Shown here piece by piece: positions 55,091 to 63,796 of a stretch of 64,000 nucleotides of DNA (the stretch's first letter is position 1; each line of letters opens with the position of its first letter). The notes beneath the pieces are model-generated. The model worked only from the letters and a program-made list of their open reading frames with translations. It was not told the origin of the DNA and ran no database searches. The position numbers and the translations under genes are program-made. The stretch is from Gammaproteobacteria bacterium (GTDB lineage: Bacteria > Pseudomonadota > Gammaproteobacteria > Enterobacterales > Alteromonadaceae). The DNA is taken from contig JAAFAI010000019.1 of NCBI GenBank assembly GCA_018222405.1, positions 1-64,000 of the forward strand, read 5' to 3'.

Positions 55091-56037
55091 ACCGCAGCCT
55101 CGTTTTTGGCCTGCGGCTCAGCAGAGCCACAAATCGCTGCGCCGAGACTGGAGTAATTCACCCGCGTCACCGACATTCCCGGCTCGTCGGCAGTCACTTC
55201 GGGGGTGAGATCATTGACACTGGCGCTCACCACCTGCTCAATCTGGCTGGCCAGAGCATCCCGGTGGGGTGTATCGAGGCGCATCATAATCTTCCGCACC
55301 GGCGCTTGCCGCAGTTGGCTTTCATAAAAATCCATAGAGCGCTGAATCTGCACACTTAACGACTCACCAATGCCCATTCTGAGTTCGTCCTCAGTAAAGC
55401 TACCCAGGTTTTCAAAACCTTTCAGACGGCGGCTGAAATACAGTTGGCCATCTTTGATGATATTCAGACAAATTTCTTCACCGGCTTCCTGCACCACGGT
55501 CAGGATGGGGTCAGACTGCACAGGCACTAATTCACAGGTAGCCAGTTCCTCAACGGTAATCAACTGGAGTACCAGGCCAGCATTAAAAACCGCTTCGCTA
55601 ACCCGTTCGACGTCTTCTTTGGGCAGGGCAAACACATTAATTCTGGCATTGCCGGCCAGCGGCACCGGTAAATCGGTGTAATCGATGGCCATTTCTTTAT
55701 CGCTGCCGGTAAGCTCTTTCACCGACCAGGACAAGGCGGCGGTAATCTCATCGGCCTCCACGGATGGGCGGTCAATTTGCAGAATCTGATACCAGTGAAT
55801 TGAAAACGCAACATAGGTCGGGGTACCGGTCAGGCCATGTTTATCGACCCATTTGGCCAGGTGAGTTGCCCAATGGGAAAAGCTGACAGTCTCTTCAAAC
55901 GCCAGAGTAATTTCGCCATTTTGTTTCTTAAGCGCACAAAACGTTACTGAATCCAGCGACACTGCAATTCCGATTGCATGATAGCCAGATTTCTTTTGAA
56001 ATTTTTGTTTGAGGAAAGAACGCCAACCAATGCGCAT
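55087..56037 (-). CDS. mshI: MSHA PilM-like protein MshI
   Basis: A 316-residue actin-like cytoplasmic PilM homologue (GIAVSLDSVTFCALKKQNGEITL, LSWSVKELTGSDKEMAIDYTDLP). It binds the INFY motif of MshI2. It is the first gene of the MSHA unit; the 153-nt region before it is AT-rich and shared with the divergent acyltransferase gene. ATG 56037 has no clear ribosome site. Confidence 0.9.
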   Translation of the reverse strand: MRIGWRSFLKQKFQKKSGYHAIGIAVSLDSVTFCALKKQNGEITLAFEETVSFSHWATHLAKWVDKHGLTGTPTYVAFSIHWYQILQIDRPSVEADEITAALSWSVKELTGSDKEMAIDYTDLPVPLAGNARINVFALPKEDVERVSEAVFNAGLVLQLITVEELATCELVPVQSDPILTVVQEAGEEICLNIIKDGQLYFSRRLKGFENLGSFTEDELRMGIGESLSVQIQRSMDFYESQLRQAPVRKIMMRLDTPHRDALASQIEQVVSASVNDLTPEVTADEPGMSVTRVNYSSLGAAICGSAEPQAKNEAAV

Positions 56038-56190
56038 ATATTTTTATAACTTCGTATAATTATTAGTTAAATTACAACAGAGTTTAGCTCAAAGTACCAG
56101 TACCTGATACCACACTTTAGATGAACGATGTACCAAATCACGGCCAGGCCGTATAATTTCAACTTAACTCTCTGACATCAAGGTAAATTT

Positions 56191-56781
56191 TTGACCAGCA
56201 AGGCCAGCCAAAGTGAATCAGCAAAAAGTCTTTTTGAAATGGCGGCCGGAACGTCCTTCGCCCCGGCTGACGAGCCTTTCGAGCAGGCCAGGCTGGTTGC
56301 CCGGCAATGGTGTCTCAGTTACAACAAGCTTACCGATACCCGCCAGCGACATACAATGCTGACAACACAACTCAAGTGTCCGGGGTCGGTCCAGATTGAA
56401 TCAACCTTTCAAATCGAATACGCCCTTAACTGCTCTATTGGCAAGGGCAGTTTTATAAACCATAACGCCACTTTTCTTGATGTTTGCCCGATTAAACTGG
56501 GTAATCAGGTACTTATCGGCCCCAATTGTATTATCTCCAGCGCAGTGGGCAGAACACAGATTGAGCCAGCACATTATCCGCCACAGGAAGCTGGCCTGCC
56601 AGTTTCTATTGGTCATCGGGTATGGATTGGCGCTAACTCCATCATATGTGCCGGCGTAACGATTGGCGATAACGCGGTGATTGGCGCGGGCAGCGTGGTA
56701 ACCAGTGACATCCCGGCTAATGCCGTCGCCTTCGGCGTTCCTGCCTCGGTACAGCGTAAAATAACACAAAATACTCAATAA
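56191..56781 (+). CDS. Hexapeptide-repeat acyltransferase, Maa/NodL type
   Basis: A 196-residue left-handed beta-helix transferase of the maltose O-acetyltransferase family: Maa-like N-terminal helical part (FEMAAGTSFAPADEPFEQARLVAR), hexapeptide repeats from about 70 and the C-terminal VWIGANSIICAGVTIGDNAVIGAGSVVTSDIPANAVAFGVPA with the catalytic His in INHN and the acceptor-site VCPI region. Substrate is unknown (probably a sugar or glycan). TTG 56191 has AAGG; it is divergent from mshI. Possible modifier of surface glycans or pilin. Confidence 0.85.
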   Translation: MTSKASQSESAKSLFEMAAGTSFAPADEPFEQARLVARQWCLSYNKLTDTRQRHTMLTTQLKCPGSVQIESTFQIEYALNCSIGKGSFINHNATFLDVCPIKLGNQVLIGPNCIISSAVGRTQIEPAHYPPQEAGLPVSIGHRVWIGANSIICAGVTIGDNAVIGAGSVVTSDIPANAVAFGVPASVQRKITQNTQ

Positions 56782-56840
56782 TCAGCCGGGGGTGGCCGAT
56801 AACACCCACAGTGTTGTGCCAAAAAGAGTGATAACGTCTG

Positions 56841-58553
56841 ATGAAAGGAATGAGCCTGTTGCCTTTACCAACCCATCATATGATGAGGGCTGCCCTGTTG
56901 ACGCTAGCCCTGTTATTGAATGCATGCGGCGGTGGCCTGAGTAAGGATGACTCTGACGAAAACTTTGCTGTTAATGCCGGTCGCGACCGCTCGGCGTCAG
57001 AGCAGACCGACGTTAGTTTATCTGCACAGGTGTCTTTCCCATCCGGGGCGGTAGTTTACAGCTGGTCGTCAACGCCGGCGCTTACCATCATCCATGATGA
57101 CACCAGCATCGCCACGGCCAGTCTGACCACCCCGATAGTTACCGCCGACACGCAGTATGTGGTTACTGTTAGTGCTACCGACGGAGCAGGTCAGTCGGCT
57201 TCAGATAGTTTTACTCTTACCGTAACCCCGGACAACCTGCCTCCCACCGCCATTATCACCCTTAGCGACTGGCCGGACTTAGCGCCCGGCACCTACCCAG
57301 CCGGCGTGTCCCTGACCTTTGACGGGCGCAACAGCACTGATACCGACGGTACCAGCAGCGAAGAGATTAGTGCCTGGGCATGGCAACAAACCGCTGGTGA
57401 CGACGTGCTGACCGGCATTGAAACCGACCAGTCGACACTGGTGATCGACACACCCGTTACCGATGCCAGGCAAACTCTGACATTCAGCCTGACGGTAACA
57501 GACGATGAAGGGGCCGAAGATACTACCACCCATTCGATTACCGTACTATCCGACGCTGAAACGCCGCCTGAGGTAGATGCTGGTATCGACCAGGCATTGT
57601 TTGGCGGCGAGCGAATTGTGCTGGCGGGTACCGCCACCAGTACCGTACCGGCAGCCACACCGATAGCCACTCTGTGGACTTATAGCGGTGATGCTGCGCC
57701 GCAAATCATCAACCCTAATACTGCTGATACCTATGCTATTGCGCCGCTGGTAGACAGTGCCACCACCCTGGATTTTTACCTCACCGGGGAAGATATGTTC
57801 GGTAACGAAGTAACCGACCATCTGCGGGTACTGGTACGCCCATTCCCGGTGCGGGTGCTCAATGATACCGGCATGACGCAACAGGCCACCAATACAACGT
57901 TATCGGCCACTCAGCAAAACGCATTTCCCGGTCAGGATGGTCAGCGCGGCGCCGATGCGCTGGCCGACAGTAATGTACTGGAAAAAGCGGGGCGCGGCGA
58001 AAACGGCTTTGATTTTACCAAGCTCAATGCCAATGGCGATGAAGAAGATGTGGATGCACCACAGTTCAGCTGTGTACGGGATAATGTTACCGGGCTGGTG
58101 TGGGAAGTAAAAACTACCGACGGCGGCCTGCGTGACCTTGATCACCGCTACAGCTGGTATGCCGAAGAAAACAACGGCGGCGCGCCCGGCAACCTTAATG
58201 GCACCAACACCAGTTGCACGCTGGCGAGCTGTAATACCAGTGCCTACATCGACGCGGTTAACAGCGCCGGATTATGCGGTTTCTATGACTGGCGTCTGCC
58301 CAATCATCAGGAGTTAATGTCGCTGCTGCATTTTGGCCGTACCACCCTGCCCCGCATTGACACGCAGTACTTTCCCAACACCGGAGCCGATAGCGCCGCT
58401 ACGCTCTGGTACTGGACCGCCCAGCCCAGCGCCGATGGCGTAAGCAATGATGCGGCACAGAACGCCTGGGCCATCGACTTCATAAGTGGGGTGGATAATT
58501 TTCTTAATAAGTCAGATGCCGTCAGCATCCGACTGGTCAGAGCGGGACGATAA
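56841..58553 (+). CDS. Lipoprotein with PKD-like repeats and C-terminal DUF1566 domain
   Basis: A 570-residue lipoprotein with lipobox LLNAC (Cys about 29), three PKD/Ig-like segments (about 40-125, 130-230, 235-340: NAGRDRSASEQTDVSLSA..., PPTAIITL..., DAGIDQALFGGERIVLAG) and a C-terminal Lcl/DUF1566 domain (about 405-570: TGLVWEVKT, WRLPNHQELMSLLHFGR, YFPNTGA, ISIRLVRAG). DUF1566 domains occur in surface-associated proteins. ATG 56841; several in-frame ATGs follow. It is 2 nt before the gene at 58556, with which it forms an operon. Confidence 0.83.
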   Translation: MKGMSLLPLPTHHMMRAALLTLALLLNACGGGLSKDDSDENFAVNAGRDRSASEQTDVSLSAQVSFPSGAVVYSWSSTPALTIIHDDTSIATASLTTPIVTADTQYVVTVSATDGAGQSASDSFTLTVTPDNLPPTAIITLSDWPDLAPGTYPAGVSLTFDGRNSTDTDGTSSEEISAWAWQQTAGDDVLTGIETDQSTLVIDTPVTDARQTLTFSLTVTDDEGAEDTTTHSITVLSDAETPPEVDAGIDQALFGGERIVLAGTATSTVPAATPIATLWTYSGDAAPQIINPNTADTYAIAPLVDSATTLDFYLTGEDMFGNEVTDHLRVLVRPFPVRVLNDTGMTQQATNTTLSATQQNAFPGQDGQRGADALADSNVLEKAGRGENGFDFTKLNANGDEEDVDAPQFSCVRDNVTGLVWEVKTTDGGLRDLDHRYSWYAEENNGGAPGNLNGTNTSCTLASCNTSAYIDAVNSAGLCGFYDWRLPNHQELMSLLHFGRTTLPRIDTQYFPNTGADSAATLWYWTAQPSADGVSNDAAQNAWAIDFISGVDNFLNKSDAVSIRLVRAGR

Positions 58554-58555
58554 TC

Positions 58556-59074
58556 ATGAAACGCTTAATCACTGTCTTGTTTAGTTTACTTTGGGTGGCT
58601 GAGGTCACAGCGCAGGAATGCCTTACTAACGCCGTAGAAACCACGCCGGACGAGGTCTTCAGCCAGGTGACCAACGATACCATTTTACACATCCCAACCG
58701 GTTTAATCTGGCAGCGCTGCGCGGTGGGGCAAACCTGGAATGGTGAAACCGAAACCTGTACCGGCGATGCCGAGCAACTTACCTGGCAACAGGCATTGGT
58801 GTATGCCCGTGACTACGACGCTGAATTACTGGAAGGCTGGCGTGTTCCCAATGTCAAAGAACTGGCCTCTCTGACCGAGAAAAACTGCGTAAGACCGTCG
58901 GTGAACACCGCGTTTTTCCCGGCGACACCGCAAGACAGCTTCTGGTCGTCCACGCCAAGCCTGAACGACCCGGAAAGGGTCTGGACGGTGGCCTTCTTTA
59001 ACGCCAGTTATTCCATCAAAGAAAAGCAACGGGCCGTCTACCTACGGCTGGTGCGCACCAATCTTCTCGAGTAG
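58556..59074 (+). CDS. Exported DUF1566 domain protein
   Basis: A 172-residue protein with a signal peptide (ITVLFSLLWVAEVTA) and a DUF1566/Lcl-like domain: PTGLIWQRC, TWQQALVYARDYDAELLEGWRVPNVKELASL, SFWSSTPSL, YLRLVRT. It repeats the C-terminal domain of the upstream lipoprotein and starts 2 nt after its stop, so the two are expected to work together. Several cysteines suggest disulphides. Role unknown. Confidence 0.87.
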   Translation: MKRLITVLFSLLWVAEVTAQECLTNAVETTPDEVFSQVTNDTILHIPTGLIWQRCAVGQTWNGETETCTGDAEQLTWQQALVYARDYDAELLEGWRVPNVKELASLTEKNCVRPSVNTAFFPATPQDSFWSSTPSLNDPERVWTVAFFNASYSIKEKQRAVYLRLVRTNLLE

Positions 59075-59084
59075 CCTTCCAACG

Positions 59085-60821
59085 CTATTGCGCCAGCACA
59101 TAATCGCCGGGAGCGGCCGGTAACGTCTTAATGGCTTCCACCGGTCTGGCGCTGACTTTACGGCTTGACTGTGAGGTTAGCCATTGCTGCCATGCAGGCC
59201 ACCAGGAGCCCTCCTGTAAGGGTACTTCATCAAGCCATGCCTGGGGTGGCAGGTAAGCCCCGTCTTCTTTACGGGTAGCCATCTGATAGACCCGGTGAGC
59301 ATGACCAGGCTCGCTGATAATACCAGCATTATGGCCACCATTTGTCAGCAGAAAGGTGATGTCTTTATCAATCAGCAAATTGATTTTGTACACCGACTGC
59401 CACGGTGCCACATGGTCTTTCGCGGTGCCCACAACAAACAGCGGCACCTGAATATCGGCCAGGGCAATGGGCCGGTTATCGACCATAAACTGACCGCTGG
59501 CCAGCGAGTTATGCAAATAACACTGGCGCAAATATTCAGCGTGCATGCGCGCAGGCATGCGTGTGGCGTCTTTATTCCAGGTAAGCAAATCATTGGGATG
59601 CTGGCGCTCTCCCAGCAGATATTCGTTTACCCAACGCGACCACAATAAGTAGTTTGCCCGTAGCAGAGTAAAAGTGCCGGCCATACTCTCTTTGGGCAGG
59701 AAACCGTTTTTGGCCATCACCGCCTCCAGCATCGACAGCTGGCTTTCATCGATGAATAACCGCAGGTCGCCAGCATCACTGAAGTCGGTCTGTGCCGCCA
59801 GTAAGGTTAACGCGCAGAATGGATTACGCTTTTCCCGGGCCAGCCAGGCAGCGGCCATCGTCAACAGGGTACCGCCCAGACAATAGCCCACCCCGTTGAT
59901 TTGTTCTGAGGGTACCCGCTGCTGCACCGCTTCGATCGCCTCACCCAGACCCTGTTTCAGGTAATCAATCAGACTTACGTTATGATCCTCGTGCTGCGGG
60001 TTTTTCCAGGAGATCATAAAGACGGTATGGCCCTGCTGCACCAGATAACGCACCAGGGAGTTATGTTCCGATAAATCGAGAATGTAATACTTCATTATCC
60101 ACGCCGGCACCACCAGCACCGGCTCAGCGCATACTTCTTCTGTTTCCGGGCTGTACTGAATAAGCTCCAGCAGGTTGTTTTTGAACACCACCTGGCCAGG
60201 TGTGACGGCAATATTTTTGCCAACCCGGTAGGTTTCCTGGTGTTGAGGCTCAGCTTCCCTGAAATACTGCTGCTGGATATCCTCGATAAGGTTATCAACC
60301 CCTTTTACCAGGTTAGCGCCGGCAGATTCCAGGGTTTTGTGAATGACATTCGGGTTTGTGGTCAGGTAGTTAGCCGGTGATAAGGCTTCCAGCCATTGTC
60401 GCACCGAAAAATTCACCATGTCAGTATGGTGTTTTTCAACGCCCTGTACATCGCGGGTAGCCAGTTGCCACCACTGGCGCATAGCCAGGTAATTTTGCCG
60501 GTACACAGCATAGGGCCAGGTTTGCCATTCAGGCCCGGACAACCGGTTATCTTCTGCTGCGTCTTCGAGATTTTTATTCAGCGTACTGGCATTGGTCAGC
60601 GTTAAATCCAATAATGCCTGCTGCTTACCCAGCGACAGCAACAAATGAATAAACCAGTCGGTGAAGGCCAGCGAATAGGCCACCGGGTCGATACCGCCGG
60701 TAAACTGCGCGAGTAACTGGTTAATGGCATAATCGGGCTTTAGCGGCTCGCTAACATCGTCGGGGACCGCACGCTGATCGGTGTAGGTGTACTCAATTAC
60801 GTTACTTTCGTGATTTATCAT
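59085..60821 (-). CDS. phaC: Class I polyhydroxyalkanoate synthase PhaC
   Basis: A 578-residue PHA synthase that polymerises (R)-3-hydroxyacyl-CoA. The lipase-box-like GYCLGG with nucleophile Cys314 (GVGYCLGGTLLTMAAAWL), the catalytic Asp in VVGTAKDHVAPWQS and His in LTNGGHNAGI are present. The N-terminal region is the class I type with LQEF-like WQTWPYAVYRQNYLAMRQWW. No phaA/phaB/phasin is adjacent. It is divergent from the MaoC-phosphotransacylase gene, with 168 nt between starts. Confidence 0.95.
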   Translation of the reverse strand: MINHESNVIEYTYTDQRAVPDDVSEPLKPDYAINQLLAQFTGGIDPVAYSLAFTDWFIHLLLSLGKQQALLDLTLTNASTLNKNLEDAAEDNRLSGPEWQTWPYAVYRQNYLAMRQWWQLATRDVQGVEKHHTDMVNFSVRQWLEALSPANYLTTNPNVIHKTLESAGANLVKGVDNLIEDIQQQYFREAEPQHQETYRVGKNIAVTPGQVVFKNNLLELIQYSPETEEVCAEPVLVVPAWIMKYYILDLSEHNSLVRYLVQQGHTVFMISWKNPQHEDHNVSLIDYLKQGLGEAIEAVQQRVPSEQINGVGYCLGGTLLTMAAAWLAREKRNPFCALTLLAAQTDFSDAGDLRLFIDESQLSMLEAVMAKNGFLPKESMAGTFTLLRANYLLWSRWVNEYLLGERQHPNDLLTWNKDATRMPARMHAEYLRQCYLHNSLASGQFMVDNRPIALADIQVPLFVVGTAKDHVAPWQSVYKINLLIDKDITFLLTNGGHNAGIISEPGHAHRVYQMATRKEDGAYLPPQAWLDEVPLQEGSWWPAWQQWLTSQSSRKVSARPVEAIKTLPAAPGDYVLAQ

Positions 60822-60881
60822 AACTAGTCTCCCTGACTGTTTTGCCCAGCATAGCAGTAGCCGCCCTTAAAAAGCTTGATC

Positions 60882-60895
60882 TTGATGGGTATCAA
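60882..60895. promoter_or_regulatory. Small inverted repeat in phaC/maoC-pta divergent region
   Basis: TTGAT-GGGT-ATCAA, arms of 5 bp, lies in the divergent promoter region and could be an operator. Short; may be by chance. Confidence 0.2.
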
Positions 60896-60989
60896 TGCAC
60901 ATTTATTCATCTACTTGTAGTGTAAGCATGTAATATTACAAAGCGAGCTACAGTATTCAGAATTTGGCGCCTCTGGCCGGAGAATCGAT

Positions 60990-62384
60990 ATGGAAATGAT
61001 CCGCAACAAACCCTACGACAGCATTACAGTGGGCGATAAAGCCACACTCACCCGCACATTAACCCGTAAGGATATTCAGCTGTTTGCCATTATGTCGGGC
61101 GATGTTAACCCGGCCCACGTAGACGAGGAGTATGCTAACAGCTCCCAGTTTCACCACATCATCGCCCATGGCATGTGGGGCGGCGCATTAATTTCCACCG
61201 TGCTGGGAACCCAACTGCCCGGCCCCGGCACCATTTACCTGAAGCAGGATTTCACTTTCCGCCGCCCGGTATCCTTAGGCGATAACCTGACAGTAACGGT
61301 CACCGTGGTGGAAAAACGTGAACATCACCAGATCCTCCTCGACTGCGCCTGCACTAATCAGGAGGGTGACGTGGTGATTGATGGTCAGGCGCTGGTCAAA
61401 GCCCCCACCGAACAAATCGATCGGCCTCGCGCCGTGTTACCGGCGGTTGAACTCAAAGAACAAAGCAGCGACCGCTATCAGCAGTTTATGGACATGGCAA
61501 AAGGTATGTCGCCACTCAGAACCTGCGTGGTGCACCCGGTTGATCTAAACTCTTTGGCCGGCGCTGTTGAGGCCGCGGCAGATAACCTTATCGCACCTAT
61601 TCTGGTAGGCCCCAAAGCGCGTATTGAGCAGGTGGCGCTGGAAAATAACCTCGACATTTCGGCTTTTGAACTGGTGGATACGCCGCACAGTCATGCCGCG
61701 GCAGAGACCGCTGTAAAGCTGGTAAGCAGTGGCAAGGCAGAAGCGTTGATGAAGGGTCACCTACACACCGATGAAATGATGCACGAGGTACTCAATAAAG
61801 ACTACGGGCTGCGCACCGGCCGGGTGATGAGTCACATCTTCGCTCTGGATGCCCCTAGCTACCATAAGTCGCTGTTTCTGACCGATGCGGCGATTAATAT
61901 CCGGCCCAATCTGGCTACCAAGAAAGACATTATTCAAAACGCCATTGAACTGGTTTACACCCTGACCAACAAAACGCCCAAGGTTGCTATCCTGTCGGCT
62001 GTAGAAACCGTGGAGGAGAAAATCCCATCAACCCTGGATGCCACGGCGCTGTGCAAAATGGCCGAGCGTGGCCAGATAGTCGGCGGCCTGCTCGACGGCC
62101 CACTGGCCATGGATAACGCCATTTCTGCTGAAGCGGCGCAATCGAAAGGCATCTTGTCGCAGGTTGCCGGCGATGCAGACATTCTGGTGGCACCGGATCT
62201 GGAATCAGGCAATATGCTGTTTAAACAGATGCGCTATCTGTCCGGAATTGAGGGAGCAGGCATTGTGCTGGGGGCCCGGGCACCGATTATTCTTACCAGC
62301 CGGGCCGGCGGCCCGCTTACCCGCAAAGTATCCTGTGCCATGGCATTGGTCTATCAGCGTAAACGCGGAGATCTGCCGCTATGA
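60990..62384 (+). CDS. MaoC enoyl-CoA hydratase / phosphate acyltransferase fusion
   Basis: A 464-residue bifunctional enzyme. Residues 1-145 are a MaoC-like (R)-specific enoyl-CoA hydratase domain with the Asp/His motif SGDVNPAHVDEEYA and HGMWGGALIS. Residues 155-464 are a phosphate acetyl/butyryltransferase domain (SAGKAEALMKGHLHTDEMM-like, GGLLDGPLAMDNAIS, LVAPDLESGNMLFKQM, ILTSRAGGP). It can hydrate crotonyl-type CoA to (R)-3-hydroxyacyl-CoA and convert acyl-CoA to acyl phosphate, supplying the kinase encoded downstream. ATG 60990 has GGAG. Next to phaC, the hydratase could feed PHA. Confidence 0.93.
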   Translation: MEMIRNKPYDSITVGDKATLTRTLTRKDIQLFAIMSGDVNPAHVDEEYANSSQFHHIIAHGMWGGALISTVLGTQLPGPGTIYLKQDFTFRRPVSLGDNLTVTVTVVEKREHHQILLDCACTNQEGDVVIDGQALVKAPTEQIDRPRAVLPAVELKEQSSDRYQQFMDMAKGMSPLRTCVVHPVDLNSLAGAVEAAADNLIAPILVGPKARIEQVALENNLDISAFELVDTPHSHAAAETAVKLVSSGKAEALMKGHLHTDEMMHEVLNKDYGLRTGRVMSHIFALDAPSYHKSLFLTDAAINIRPNLATKKDIIQNAIELVYTLTNKTPKVAILSAVETVEEKIPSTLDATALCKMAERGQIVGGLLDGPLAMDNAISAEAAQSKGILSQVAGDADILVAPDLESGNMLFKQMRYLSGIEGAGIVLGARAPIILTSRAGGPLTRKVSCAMALVYQRKRGDLPL

Positions 62385-63478
62385 GCAAGCAAACCGATAG
62401 CCCCCATTACCTGGTATTGAACAGCGGCTCCTCCACCTTGAAATACGCCGTATATGACGCTACCAGCCTGGCTGTAGTGGAACGGGGGATATTCGAACTC
62501 AGCGAAGATAATTACACCGAAACGCTGGAAGAAGTACTGCATCATGGCGGTTATGTGAGTGCCGTTGGGCACCGGGTTGTGCATGGCGGCACCGCCTTCA
62601 CTCAACCACTGCTTATTGATGATAGCGCCCTCGCATCACTCGATAAACTGTGCGACCTGGCCCCACTGCACCAGCCGCATAATTTGCATGCCGTAAAAGT
62701 ACTGCGCGGGCTGCACCCGGAATTACCTCAGGTGGCCTGCTTTGATACCGCTTTTCACGCTACGCAGGCTGAGGTTTCAACCGCTTACGCATTGCCTGAC
62801 TCACTACGTAGTCAGGGGCTTCGCCGCTATGGTTTTCATGGTTTATCTTATGATTACATTAGCCATCAGCTGGCTGCCTCAGATGCTGAGGCCGGTGGCA
62901 GATGCGTAGTATTGCACCTGGGTAGCGGCGCCAGTGGTTGCGCTATGTCCAAAGGTAAAAGCGTTAGCTCAACCATGGGCTTTACCGCGCTTGATGGCCT
63001 GATGATGGCGACCCGTTGCGGCACTTTGGATCCGGGGCTGGTGTTACACTGCATAACCGAATTGGGAATGTCTGCCTCAGAAGTGACCAGTGCATTGTAC
63101 AAATCGTCCGGGCTGCTGGGGGTTTCCGGTTGCTCTGGTGACATGCGTATTCTGGCGCAACATGCTGATAAGCCTGCGGTGGCTGATGCACTTGCCCTTT
63201 ATTGCCGTTACATCGTACGCGCCATTGGCAGCCTGACCGCCGAGTTACAAGGCCTGGATACACTGATATTTACCGCGGGAGTGGGTGAAAACGCTCCGGA
63301 TATCCGCAGCAGGGTATGCGAGCAGCTGAGCTGGCTTGGCGTTGAGCTGGATAAAGCCGCTAATCAGGACAACCGCCTCGTGGTCAGCACGTCATCATCC
63401 GCAGTCACTGTGCGAGTGATCCCCACCAATGAAGAGTGGATGATTGCACATTACATGCGGCAGGCGCTCAACCCATAA
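62381..63478 (+). CDS. ackA: Acetate/propionate kinase family protein
   Basis: A 365-residue acetate-kinase family enzyme making ATP from acyl phosphate. Seen: N-terminal LNSGSSTLKYAVYD, GHRVVHGG, CFDTAFH with catalytic Asp, GFHGLSYDYIS, and FTAGVGENAP near the C terminus. It is somewhat shorter than usual AckA (about 400). ATG overlaps the upstream stop (ATGA), so the two form a tight acyl-CoA -> acyl-P -> acid + ATP pair. Confidence 0.93.
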   Translation: MSKQTDSPHYLVLNSGSSTLKYAVYDATSLAVVERGIFELSEDNYTETLEEVLHHGGYVSAVGHRVVHGGTAFTQPLLIDDSALASLDKLCDLAPLHQPHNLHAVKVLRGLHPELPQVACFDTAFHATQAEVSTAYALPDSLRSQGLRRYGFHGLSYDYISHQLAASDAEAGGRCVVLHLGSGASGCAMSKGKSVSSTMGFTALDGLMMATRCGTLDPGLVLHCITELGMSASEVTSALYKSSGLLGVSGCSGDMRILAQHADKPAVADALALYCRYIVRAIGSLTAELQGLDTLIFTAGVGENAPDIRSRVCEQLSWLGVELDKAANQDNRLVVSTSSSAVTVRVIPTNEEWMIAHYMRQALNP

Positions 63479-63796
63479 AGCGCTTGCCTTTCAGAACTTC
63501 GGCTCTTAAAGCTAGTTTGTCGCCCCCTCGCTAACAGGCCGTTTTTTTTAACTGATTATTAACCGGCTACCCCACGGGCACACTAATAGATTCTGCCCTC
63601 TCAATGAGCCCGCCAATCAAGCCTCAAGGTTAAGTAAAACTAAACATAGACTTTAATCTAAATTAAAACTCTGGTTGTAATCAAGAATTATTCGCATTAC
63701 TATTCTCTCAAATTTTGCAGTCGATCATTCCTCAACCAACCCAGATTGGTGAGGTGTTGACCGATATTTCAGCTCAGCATACCTGGAGACTTTAGT
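63479..63796. other. Intergenic region before the TonB receptor, contains Fur-box-like site
   Basis: 318 nt without a supported gene. It holds a T-run around 63543-63550 that could be part of a weak terminator of the kinase operon and the Fur-like site at 63680-63698. The minus-strand frame at 63769-63990 is a shadow. Confidence 0.6.
63680..63698 (-). promoter_or_regulatory. Candidate Fur box
   Basis: Minus strand AATGCGAATAATTCTTGAT matches the common gammaproteobacterial Fur consensus (AATGAGAATAATTCTCATT form) at 15 of 19 positions. It lies about 100 nt upstream of the receptor start, consistent with iron repression. Confidence 0.5.

Noticed and set aside
56046..56058. Exact 13-bp match to one loxP arm (ATAACTTCGTATA) upstream of mshI
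   Set aside because: The second inverted arm is missing at the required 8-bp spacing, so it is not a lox site; an AT-rich chance match or promoter element is more likely.
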